Positions 6,468 through 13,246 of a DNA stretch of 32,335 bases are shown one piece after another. The DNA comes from Lentisphaerota bacterium (GTDB lineage: Bacteria > Verrucomicrobiota > Kiritimatiellia > PWTM01): the NCBI GenBank assembly GCA_016873715.1, contig VGWF01000050.1:1-32335 (forward strand), given 5' to 3'. Under the pieces are notes generated by a model, which worked only from the letters and a program-made list of their open reading frames with translations, was not told the origin of the DNA and made no database searches. Position 1 is the stretch's first letter, and each line of letters begins with the position of its first letter. Made by a program: the position numbers and the translations under genes.

Positions 6468-7619
6468 ATGCAAGCCCGCGGCGGGATGCGGCACAACGGC
6501 GAACCGACCCGGACGAAGGACGTGAGCAGCTCCAGGCTCCAGGGACGTGACGCGGGGGGCGGGGGAGAAGGGGAGACGCCCGGCCGGCCCGGGCCGCGGC
6601 TCCGCGCGGGCGCGGGAATCCTCCTGGCGGCGGTCTTCGCGTCGGGCTGCCTGACGCTGCCGTCGCCCGATCCCGCGGACACCGCCCGCGCGCCGGAATC
6701 CCTCGGCATCCGGCTCGAGACCCGCGGCGCGGCCCTGCACGCCGCGCCCGTGAACGTGGTGGTCGGCCGCGAGCCCGCGACGCTGCCGTTCTGTCTGCGC
6801 CCGTTCGAAGAGGCGGCGCCGATCGTCCGCGTCCGGGTCAACGGCCACACCGTCCTCGCGCTCGTGGACACGGGATCGACGGCGACGCTGATGGACTCCG
6901 CCGGCGCGGCGAGGGTCGGCGTTCCGGCCCTGCGGTCCGCGGCGCCGGCCGACGGCGGACTGCTCCGCCTGCCCTCGCAGGGGCTGGGCGCCCGGTTCAA
7001 CGCGTGGCTGGGGATCGCGCCCGGGGTGCAGGCCGGCGGCGTGACGGTCACGAACCTCGTCGTCGGCATCCTCGACCCGAAGACCGATCTCGGCGCCCGC
7101 GGCTGGATGGCCGGGCATCGCGTCGAGATGCTGCTGGGGGCCGACTTCCTGCGGCTCTGCGGCCGGGCGGTCTGGGACGTCTCCGGCGACCGCATCGCCC
7201 TGGCCCCGCCGGCCTCGATCCTGCCGGAGGGCGGCGCCGCGCTCGACCCCGCGCATGTCGTGCCCGTATGCCGCGTGCGCGTCGGCGACGACCGCGAGGT
7301 GCCCGCCGGCATCGACAGCGGCGGCGCCTTCGGCTTCTGGGTGCCCGGCCCGCTGTTCCGGGGCGCGAAACTGCCGCAGCCCGGGCCGGAGGGGCGGATC
7401 GTCCTCAGCGAGGGCATGGGCGGCCGCGTCGTCTCCACCACCGCCGGCACGGTCGACCTCCACCTCGGAGGCGCGCGGATCGGGGGCGTCCCGATGCTCA
7501 TGGGCGCCACCGGGCACGGCCACGCGCACCTGCCCTACGCGCTGCTCGGCCGCGCCGCCCTCGCCGGCCGCATCGTCAGCTTCGACTTCGACCGCGGAAT
7601 CGTCCACGTCGCGCCGTGA
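6468..7619 (+). CDS. Lipoprotein with tandem retropepsin-like aspartic protease domains
   Basis: The 383-residue product has a lipobox (AAVFASGC, Cys61) after an unusually long N-terminal extension that contains repeat-like DNA (CCAGGCTCCAGG at 6532-6543). Domain 1 has VNGHTVLALVDTGSTATLM with catalytic-type Asp134-Thr-Gly-Ser and the closing motif MLLGADFLRLCGRAVWD. Domain 2 has VPAGIDSGGAFGFW (Asp283-Ser-Gly) and the closing motif ALLGRAALAGRIVSFDFD. Retropepsin-like enzymes usually dimerise, each subunit giving one Asp; two halves in one chain could form a pepsin-like site by themselves. The start is uncertain: ATG 6486 and GTG 6522 are in frame and would still leave the lipoprotein signal. 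It is probably in one operon with the degenerate paralogue 13 bases upstream. Confidence 0.75.
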   Translation: MQARGGMRHNGEPTRTKDVSSSRLQGRDAGGGGEGETPGRPGPRLRAGAGILLAAVFASGCLTLPSPDPADTARAPESLGIRLETRGAALHAAPVNVVVGREPATLPFCLRPFEEAAPIVRVRVNGHTVLALVDTGSTATLMDSAGAARVGVPALRSAAPADGGLLRLPSQGLGARFNAWLGIAPGVQAGGVTVTNLVVGILDPKTDLGARGWMAGHRVEMLLGADFLRLCGRAVWDVSGDRIALAPPASILPEGGAALDPAHVVPVCRVRVGDDREVPAGIDSGGAFGFWVPGPLFRGAKLPQPGPEGRIVLSEGMGGRVVSTTAGTVDLHLGGARIGGVPMLMGATGHGHAHLPYALLGRAALAGRIVSFDFDRGIVHVAP

Positions 7620-7637
7620 GGCCGCGCCGCGGACGCC

Positions 7638-7821
7638 TCACCTGCGGCCGGAGTGAACGAAGGGGTTGCCGCAATCCTCGCAGAGGTGGAACTCCGAAAG
7701 CTTGATCAGGGTCTGGGGTTGGTCGGACGGGACCGTGCGGACGCGCGCCGAGCCACTGCTCCATGGCGCCATTGTCGTCCGCGGAGGATGTGAACACGGG
7801 AGTCATGTCGTCGGTCCGCAT
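7638..7821 (-). pseudogene. Small CxxC protein gene interrupted by a one-base frameshift
   Basis: Read on the minus strand, ATG at 7821 opens MRTDDMTPVFTSSADDNG, then GAMEQWLG, with GC-rich third positions. Near 7743-7753 (a GCGCGC run) coding quality moves to another frame, which continues RVRTVPSDQPQTLIKLSEFH and ends LCEDCGNPFVHSGRR with TGA at 7638-7640. The intact product would be about 60 residues with a C-terminal CEDC knuckle, possibly metal-binding. I do not recognise a named family. The break could be a true mutation or an assembly error in the GC run. It is convergent with the protease-like gene, whose stop is 18 bases away. Confidence 0.5.
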
Positions 7822-7871
7822 ACTGCCCGGCTCCGTCGCCTGCACCAAGGCGCCCGTCCGCCCGCCCGGGG

Positions 7872-7955
7872 TTTCCAGACCTTGGAAGCCCGCCCCCCAT
7901 CCCCGTCCAACCCTTGGAACTTCCGAACCTGCGAACCTCTGAGCCAGCGAACCTC
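7872..7955. repeat. TTCCA/TGGAA palindromes followed by 8-nt CGAACCTC repeats
   Basis: Two small palindromes, TTCCAGACCTTGGAA at 7875-7889 and TCCAACCCTTGGA at 7908-7920, precede about four octamers (TTCCGAAC, CTGCGAAC, CTCTGAGC, CAGCGAAC). It is related in style to the 7-base arrays but has an 8-base step. Together with the broken small gene it fills the gap from 7620 to the ABC ATPase gene. Confidence 0.55.
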
Positions 7956-7966
7956 CTCCTTTCCGC

Positions 7967-7995
7967 GTGCCGCCGGGGCGGGGGTCTGGTATGAC
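7967..7995 (+). promoter_or_regulatory. Candidate promoter of the ABC ATPase gene
   Basis: TATGAC at 7990-7995 lies 7 bases before ATG 8003, and GTGCCG at 7967-7972 gives a weak -35 with a 17-base spacer. If this is the promoter, the transcript would be leaderless and start at 8003, and ATG 7991 would lie inside the promoter. Confidence 0.35.
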
Positions 7996-8002
7996 TCCGG
8001 GC

Positions 8003-9100
8003 ATGCCGGTCGGGGTCTCCATCGAGAAGGTCGTGAAGCGGTTCGGCGGGCTCGCCGCCGTGGACGGCGTTTCGCTCGAGATCGAACCCGGCGAGCTCTT
8101 CTTCCTGCTCGGGCCGAGCGGGTGCGGCAAGACGACGCTGCTGCGCTGCATCGCCGGCTTCCACCGGCCCGACGAGGGCCGGATCCGGCTGGGCGGGACG
8201 GACATCACCGAGGCGCCCCCGCACCTGCGGGACACGGGCATGGTGTTCCAGTCCTACGCGCTCTGGCCGCACATGACGGTCCGCGAGAACGTCGCGTTCG
8301 GCCTCGAGATGCGGAAGCTGTCGCGCGCGGAGGTCCGCCGCCGGGCCGACGAGGCCCTCGCGCAGGTCCGCATGGCCGACCGCGCCACGCACCGGCCCGC
8401 GCAGCTCTCCGGCGGCCAGCAGCAGCGCGTCGCCCTGGCCCGCGCGCTGGTGGTCCACCCGAAGTGCCTGCTCCTGGATGAACCGCTCTCGAACCTCGAC
8501 GCGAAGCTGCGGATCGAGATGCGCTCGGAGATCCGTCGCATCTGCAAGGAGGCGGGCCTGACGGCGATCTACGTCACGCACGACCAGAAGGAGGCGATGT
8601 CGATCGCCGACCGCCTCGCGATCCTCAACAACGGGCGGGTCGAGCAGTGCGGCCGGCCGAACGACGTCTACCAGCGCCCCGCCAACCGCTTCGTCGCCGG
8701 CTTCATCGGCGAGACCAACTTCCTCGAGGGTCGCGTCGCCTCGCGCTCCGGCGCCGGCGGACGGATCGAGACCGCCTGCGGGCCCCTCGACGCGGCCGAC
8801 GCCGGCGGGGCGGCCGAAGGGGCGTCCGTGACCCTGGCGCTCCGCCCCGAGGCCCTGCATCTCGCCCCGGCGGCGGACGGATCCTCCGCGCCGAACGCGC
8901 TCTCCGGCGACGTGGTCGAGACGGCCTACCTCGGGGAGGTCGTCCAGCAGCAGGTCCGCCTGCGGGCGGCCGCGGGCTCGCCGGCCCCGCCCCCCTTCCG
9001 CGTTTTCGAGCTGCGCCCGACGGTCGTCGCCCGCGACGGCCGCGCGGAACCGGCCGTCCTCTCCATCGCCCCCGCCGATGTCGTGGTACTGAGCCGGTAG
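8003..9100 (+). CDS. ABC transporter ATP-binding protein (PotA/CysA/FbpC-like importer class)
   Basis: The 365-residue product has all nucleotide-binding motifs: Walker A GPSGCGKTT (37-45), Q-loop Gln83 in MVFQSYALWPHMT, signature LSGGQQQR (135-142), Walker B LLLDEP (156-161), D-loop SNLD and H-loop His193 in VTHD. A C-terminal TOBE-like regulatory region (about 235-365) with ALRPEALHL marks the importer subgroup that energises uptake of polyamines, iron, sulfate or sugars. The substrate cannot be told from sequence alone. No permease or binding protein lies nearby, so it is an orphan ATPase that must pair with distant membrane subunits. ATG 7991 is an alternative start giving 4 extra residues; 8003 is preferred because of the -10-like box just upstream. 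Confidence 0.9.
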   Translation: MPVGVSIEKVVKRFGGLAAVDGVSLEIEPGELFFLLGPSGCGKTTLLRCIAGFHRPDEGRIRLGGTDITEAPPHLRDTGMVFQSYALWPHMTVRENVAFGLEMRKLSRAEVRRRADEALAQVRMADRATHRPAQLSGGQQQRVALARALVVHPKCLLLDEPLSNLDAKLRIEMRSEIRRICKEAGLTAIYVTHDQKEAMSIADRLAILNNGRVEQCGRPNDVYQRPANRFVAGFIGETNFLEGRVASRSGAGGRIETACGPLDAADAGGAAEGASVTLALRPEALHLAPAADGSSAPNALSGDVVETAYLGEVVQQQVRLRAAAGSPAPPPFRVFELRPTVVARDGRAEPAVLSIAPADVVVLSR

Positions 9101-9155
9101 ACGCCCCGCCCGGGCCGCTTCCCGGGTACGGACACCTGCATGAGGTGCGCATGGA

Positions 9156-9237
9156 CACGGCCGCGACGGAGCGCGGCCCTCCAACGCAAGGGGTCCGGTC
9201 GTGCGTTCCTGGAGGGCCGCGCTCCGTCGCGGCCGTG
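9156..9237. repeat. REP-like palindrome: perfect 28-bp inverted repeat
   Basis: The arm at 9156-9183 (from CACGGCCGCGACGGAG to CCCTCCA) is an exact reverse complement of the arm at 9210-9237. The 26-base loop contains a further 5-bp pairing (ACGCA at 9184-9188 with TGCGT at 9202-9206). The rest of the gap between the ABC ATPase and fixC genes (9101-9384) shows no gene; it has a small CACCT/AGGTG hairpin at about 9134-9148 and GC-rich filler. There is no U-tract after the stem, so it is more like a REP/MITE-type element than a terminator. Confidence 0.85.
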
Positions 9238-9384
9238 CGGGGCCCCCGAAGCACTAGGGGCGGGTTTTCAAGCGCCGTCCGACGTGGATCCGGGGCAAGG
9301 CCCCGCGCTTGACTTCCAAGGCCGAAAACGCGACAAATCGCGCCTTTGGCGCGCAAAACGGGGCGCGCGGGTGTGGCGGAGCGC

Positions 9385-10713
9385 ATGAGCGACGACGACC
9401 AGGTCAAGATGGATGCGATCGTGGTGGGCGGGGGTCCTGCGGGGCTCTCGGCCGCCTACGCGATGGCCAAGGCCGGCCTGGAGGTCATGCTCGTCGAGCG
9501 CGGCGAGACCTGCGGCTCGAAGAACGTCGGCGGGCTGGTCTACGGGACCGTGCTCAACAAGCTCATCCCGAACTTCTTCGAGAAGGCCCCGATCGAGCGT
9601 CCGGTGTCGCGGCGCACGCTGGTCTTCCTGGGCGAGGGCGAGCACGTCTCGATGAACTTCGGGGCGGACGAGTGGTCCCGGCCGCCGTTCAACAACACGT
9701 TCGTCGTCCACCGCTCGCAGTTCGACCGCTGGTACTCGAAGCAGGCCGAGGCCGCCGGGGCGAACCTGATCGAGGGGATGGTGGTCGAGGACCTGGTCTA
9801 CGAGGGCTCCAACGGCGGACGCAAGGCCGTCGGCGTGAAGCTGCGGGGCGACGAGGAGTTCCGGGCGGACGTGGTCGTGCTGGCCGACGGCGCCAACTGC
9901 CTCGTCAGCGAGAAGGCGCGGGCGGACCTCGGCCTCAAGCCGGGCCTCGTGAAGCAGGAGTACGCGATCGGCGTGAAGGAGATCCTCGGCCTGCCGCGCG
10001 GCACGATCGAGGACCGCTTCAACCTCGACCCGCACGAGGGCGTCGCGATCGATTTCTTCGGCACCCCGTTCGAGGGGCTGGTCGGCGGCGGGTTCCTGTA
10101 CACGGCGAAGGACTCGATCCACCTCGGCTTCGCAGCGCGCATCGAGTCGCTGACGCACGCGGGGCTCAGCCCGAACGAGGTCATGGACGTCCTCAAGGCC
10201 CATCCCGTCGTCCGCAAGTACATCCGCGGCGCCGAGCTGCTCGAGTACTCCGCCCACATGATCCCCGAGGGCGGCTACAACGCGGTGACGGAGCTGCACG
10301 GCAACGGCGTGATGATCACCGGCGACGCCGCGGGCTTCGTGAACATGTCGATCTACAAGGAAGGCACCAACCACGCGATGGAGTCGGGCGTCTGCGCCGC
10401 CGAGACCGCGATCGAGGCGAAGAAGCGCGGCGATTTCTCCGCGCAGGGCCTCGCCGGCTACCGCGACCGCCTGAACCAGGGCGTCGTGATGAAGGATCTC
10501 AAGAAGTACCGCAAGGTGTCCGAGGTCCTCGAGGGCTCGCCGGACCTGCTGTCGCTCTACCCGAAGAAGGTCAACCGGCTGATGATCGATCTCTTCACGG
10601 TCGGCTCGCAGACCAAGTCCGAGACGCAGAAGCGGGCGATCAAGGCGTTCCTGACCGGGCTGCCGAAGTTCAGGGCGATCCGCGACCTGATCCGCGCCCG
10701 GCACCTTGCCTAG
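9385..10713 (+). CDS. fixC: Electron transfer flavoprotein-quinone oxidoreductase, FixC type
   Basis: The 442-residue flavoprotein takes electrons from reduced ETF and passes them to quinone. The FAD-binding GxGxxG is clear (IVVGGGPAGLSAAYAMAKAG, Gly15-Gly20), followed by VERGETCGSKNVGGLVYG and FVVHRSQFDRW. A second FAD motif, MITGDAAGFVNMSIYKEGTN, and GVMKDLKK-like C-terminal helices fit FixC/ETF-QO. The chain is shorter than mitochondrial-type ETF-QO because the iron-sulfur domain is a separate gene (FixX-like, next). Substrate and partner genes (ferredoxin, EtfB, EtfA, acyl-CoA dehydrogenase) follow in order. ATG 9385 with GGAG upstream fits better than the ATG at 9346, which would add 13 non-conserved residues. 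Confidence 0.93.
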   Translation: MSDDDQVKMDAIVVGGGPAGLSAAYAMAKAGLEVMLVERGETCGSKNVGGLVYGTVLNKLIPNFFEKAPIERPVSRRTLVFLGEGEHVSMNFGADEWSRPPFNNTFVVHRSQFDRWYSKQAEAAGANLIEGMVVEDLVYEGSNGGRKAVGVKLRGDEEFRADVVVLADGANCLVSEKARADLGLKPGLVKQEYAIGVKEILGLPRGTIEDRFNLDPHEGVAIDFFGTPFEGLVGGGFLYTAKDSIHLGFAARIESLTHAGLSPNEVMDVLKAHPVVRKYIRGAELLEYSAHMIPEGGYNAVTELHGNGVMITGDAAGFVNMSIYKEGTNHAMESGVCAAETAIEAKKRGDFSAQGLAGYRDRLNQGVVMKDLKKYRKVSEVLEGSPDLLSLYPKKVNRLMIDLFTVGSQTKSETQKRAIKAFLTGLPKFRAIRDLIRARHLA

Positions 10714-10928
10714 GACGCGGACGGAAGGCGGAAACGGAGACTCGGAGAACGCAGAGGCAAACACCGGAAGGCCGGACGGACGACGAAACACCAGGAAGCA
10801 AAGGACGCGAAGAGCGGAAGGAAGACGAACGCGGGCGGTCCGCCCCCAACTTGAAACCTGAAACCCGACACTCGCCACCCGCCACTCGCCACTCACCACC
10901 CACCACTCGTCACTCGACACCCGACACT
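10714..10928. repeat. fixC-fixX gap: purine-rich dispersed repeat plus nine-unit heptad array
   Basis: The block at 10714-10848 is strongly purine-rich and includes, at 10785-10820, a copy of the GCAAAGGACGCGAAG-type repeat also found at 888-924. Two heptads (CTTGAAA, CCTGAAA) at 10850-10863 lead into nine in-register units at 10866-10928: CGACACT, CGCCACC, CGCCACT, CGCCACT, CACCACC, CACCACT, CGTCACT, CGACACC, CGACACT. The ATG of the ferredoxin gene follows 3 bases later, and its first codons (ACACCCGAC) still look like repeat units. There is no Shine-Dalgarno between array and ATG. Confidence 0.85.
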
Positions 10929-10931
10929 CCC

Positions 10932-11231
10932 ATGACACCCGACGAAAAACTCTCGCTGGCCGACAAGCTGTACCGGACGAAGTACGAGCCGGACCCCGGC
11001 CATCCTCACGTGACGGTGGACGCGGCCTCGCTGAAGAAGGCGAAGACGCGCAAGATTCTCAAGGCCTGCCCGGCCGGGGTCTACACGAAGGATCCGAACG
11101 ACCCGGAGAAGGTCGCGGTCTCGCACGAGAACTGCCTTGAGTGCGGCACGTGCCGCCAGGCGGGCGCCGACGAGGGCGTCGAGTGGAAGCAGCCGGACGG
11201 CGGCAAGGGCGTGAAGTACAGGTACGGATGA
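10932..11231 (+). CDS. fixX: FixX-like ferredoxin, partner of FixC
   Basis: The 99-residue iron-sulfur protein corresponds to the separate ferredoxin domain of ETF-quinone oxidoreductase. Four cysteines that can hold one [4Fe-4S] cluster are visible: Cys46 in KACPAGVY and Cys68, Cys71 and Cys74 in NCLECGTC. The C-terminal VEWKQPDGGKGVKYRYG matches the family ending (W..P.GG.GV.YRYG). It should relay electrons inside the FixC complex. The N-terminal codons merge with the upstream heptad array, so the true start could be slightly different, but ATG 10932 gives a normal family length. Confidence 0.92.
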   Translation: MTPDEKLSLADKLYRTKYEPDPGHPHVTVDAASLKKAKTRKILKACPAGVYTKDPNDPEKVAVSHENCLECGTCRQAGADEGVEWKQPDGGKGVKYRYG

Positions 11232-11234
11232 GAG

Positions 11235-11262
11235 GGATGAAGGATGAAGCCTGAACCCTGAG
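11235..11262. repeat. Short heptad block before etfB
   Basis: Four in-register units (GGATGAA, GGATGAA, GCCTGAA, CCCTGAG) begin 3 bases after the ferredoxin stop codon. Bases 11263-11322 hold no further repeat and end with a weak GAGAACGAGAG ribosome-binding region for etfB. Confidence 0.6.
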
Positions 11263-11322
11263 AAGGGGACGGGTTTCGCCGGCGGGGTCCGAGACGATCC
11301 CGCGCATCGGGAGAACGAGAGC

Positions 11323-12120
11323 ATGGCGATCAACATCGTGGTGGTGGTGCGCGAGGTGTGGGACACCCGCGATCTGTCGGGCAGCGTGCTCGACGGCGCC
11401 GGGGCGGTCCGCGCCGGAGCGATGGAAACGCGGTTCGAACCGGAGGATCTCAACGCCCTCGAGGCGGCGCTGCGGATCAAGGACGCGCAGGGCGCGCAGG
11501 TGACGGCGATCGCCGTCGGCGAGACGCGCAGCGTGGACGTCCTCCGCGAGTGCCTCTACCGCGGCGCGGACAAGGTGGTCCGCGTCGGCGCCGACCCGGC
11601 CGGGCTGGACGACCAGGCCCTCGCGGCGCTGATCGCCGGCGCGATCGCGAAGGCCGGCCCCTGCGACCTCGTGCTCGTCGGCACCGCGGTGCCGGACGCC
11701 GAGAACTCGCTGCTCGGTCGCCACCTCGCCGCCGCCCTCGGCGTCCCCGCGGTCTCGTGGGTCGACGCGGTCGAGGAGGTCGGCCCCGGCCGCGCCGTCG
11801 CCAAGCGCGCGGTGGAGATGGGCTACGAGTTCGTCGAGGTCCCGTTCCCGGCCCTGCTGTCGATGGGCGTCGCCCTGCTCGAGGACGACCCCCGCGCCCC
11901 GCGGCCGGCGAAGGCGATGCTGAAGCTCAAGATGAAGAAGGCCGAGGTGCCGGTGGTCAGCCCCGCCGACGCCGGCGCCGCCGATCCCGCCGCGCTCGTC
12001 GCGATGAAGGTTGCGACCATGGAGGCCATCGCGCCGCGCGTGATCGAGTCGCAGCAGGTGGATCCCGAGAGCGAAGCCGCCCTCAAGGGCATGCTCGACG
12101 CCGTCCTGAAGGGAGAGTAG
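11323..12120 (+). CDS. etfB: Electron transfer flavoprotein subunit beta
   Basis: The 265-residue product has the family start INIVVVVREVWDTRD, the region ETRFEPEDLNALEAALRIKD, and the characteristic GYEFVEVPFPALLS plus RPAKAMLKLKMKKAEV near the C-terminus. With EtfA it forms the soluble heterodimer that carries electrons from acyl-CoA dehydrogenase to FixC. EtfB may also hold a nucleotide (AMP or a bifurcating FAD); I cannot decide which from sequence alone. It is 3 bases upstream of etfA, which indicates translational coupling. Confidence 0.95.
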   Translation: MAINIVVVVREVWDTRDLSGSVLDGAGAVRAGAMETRFEPEDLNALEAALRIKDAQGAQVTAIAVGETRSVDVLRECLYRGADKVVRVGADPAGLDDQALAALIAGAIAKAGPCDLVLVGTAVPDAENSLLGRHLAAALGVPAVSWVDAVEEVGPGRAVAKRAVEMGYEFVEVPFPALLSMGVALLEDDPRAPRPAKAMLKLKMKKAEVPVVSPADAGAADPAALVAMKVATMEAIAPRVIESQQVDPESEAALKGMLDAVLKGE

Positions 12121-12123
12121 CCG

Positions 12124-13092
12124 ATGCCCAACGTCCTCGTGTTCGCGGAAGTCAACGACGGCGTCCTCCACGACGTCAGCCTCCAGTGCCTCTCCGCCGC
12201 CCGGCAGGTCGCCGGCGCGGGCGGCAGGGTCTCGTGCCTCCTCGCCGGCCACGGCGTGGCGGGCCTCGCCCCCGCGCTGGTCGCGGCCGGCGCGGACTCC
12301 GTCGCGGTGGCGGACGACGAGCGCCTCGCGGCCTATGTGACGGCGCCCTTCGCGAAGGCTGTCGGCGCGTGCCTTGACGCGAATCCGGCCGACCTCCTGC
12401 TGCTCGCGGCCTCGACGGTCGGCAACGACCTCGGGCCGGCGGTCGCCGCCGCCCGCAAGGCCGCGTGCGCGGTCGATTGCGACGGCGTCGCCGCGCAGGG
12501 CGGGACGATCTCGCTGCGCCGCGCCGGTTACGACCGCAAGGTCATGACGACGTTCGTCCCGGCGGCCGCCGGCCTCGTGGTCGGCACGCTGCGCGACGGC
12601 GCCGCCCCGGCCCCCGCCGCCGATGCGGCCCGGCAGGGCGCGATCGCCCCGCTGGCGCTCGACCTGACGCCGGCGGAGCTGGTCTCGAAGGTCCTCCGGC
12701 GCGACGTCGCGAAGAAGACGGTCAACCTGAAGGACGCGAAGATCATCGTCGCCGCCGGCGCGGGCGTCGGCAGCCCCGACGGCCTGGCGCTGGTCCGCGA
12801 GCTGGCGCAGGCGCTCGGCGCCGAGATCGGCGCGACCCGCGCGGTTGTCGACGCGGGCTGGCTGCCGGCCGACCACCAGATCGGGCAGACCGGCGCCACG
12901 GTGCGGCCGGACGTCTACCTCGCGTGCGGCATCAGCGGCGCGGTCCAGCACCGCGTCGGCATGATGGACGCCCGCACGATCGTCGCGATCAATTCCGACG
13001 CCAACGCGCCGATCTTCAAGATCGCGCACTACAAGATCGTCGGCGACCTGAAGGTCGTCGTGCCGAAGCTCGCGAAACTGCTGAAGGCGTAG
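12124..13092 (+). CDS. etfA: Electron transfer flavoprotein subunit alpha
   Basis: The 322-residue FAD-binding subunit starts after a GGGAGAG ribosome-binding site at the end of etfB. The N-terminal ETF domain (VLVFAEVNDGVLHDVSLQCL) is followed by the C-terminal FAD domain: VAAGAGVGSPDGLALV, GATRAVVDAGWLPADHQIGQ, then TVRPDVYLACGISGAVQH and IVAINSDANAPIFK, all strongly conserved. It forms the ETF heterodimer with EtfB and links the dehydrogenase downstream with FixC/FixX upstream. Length and motifs are normal. Confidence 0.96.
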   Translation: MPNVLVFAEVNDGVLHDVSLQCLSAARQVAGAGGRVSCLLAGHGVAGLAPALVAAGADSVAVADDERLAAYVTAPFAKAVGACLDANPADLLLLAASTVGNDLGPAVAAARKAACAVDCDGVAAQGGTISLRRAGYDRKVMTTFVPAAAGLVVGTLRDGAAPAPAADAARQGAIAPLALDLTPAELVSKVLRRDVAKKTVNLKDAKIIVAAGAGVGSPDGLALVRELAQALGAEIGATRAVVDAGWLPADHQIGQTGATVRPDVYLACGISGAVQHRVGMMDARTIVAINSDANAPIFKIAHYKIVGDLKVVVPKLAKLLKA

Positions 13093-13096
13093 GGAG

Positions 13097-13237
13097 GTTT
13101 CAGGTGCCAGGCTCCAGGTGTCGGAAGGAGGCGCGGCCCGGCCCGGGACCCGCGGCCCCCCGTCGATCCTGCCGGCCGGCGCCTGGCGCTTTCGCCCCGT
13201 CCGTCCTGACGCCCGACACCTGACATCCGACACCCGG
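13097..13237. repeat. Facing pair of four-unit heptad blocks before the acyl-CoA dehydrogenase gene
   Basis: On the plus strand, 13210-13237 reads CGCCCGA, CACCTGA, CATCCGA, CACCCGG. The reverse complement of 13097-13124 reads CCGACAC, CTGGAGC, CTGGCAC, CTGAAAC. The inner words CAGGTGTCGG (13115-13124) and CCGACACCTG (13213-13222) pair perfectly, giving a possible stem around an 88-base GC-rich loop. The dehydrogenase ATG follows 9 bases after the right block. Confidence 0.75.
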
Positions 13238-13246
13238 AGAACTGCG

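Noticed and set aside
9156-9237. Rho-independent terminator for the ABC ATPase gene
   Set aside because: The stem is perfect but not followed by a U-run, lies 56 bases after the stop, and is much longer than usual terminator stems. A REP-like element is a better reading.
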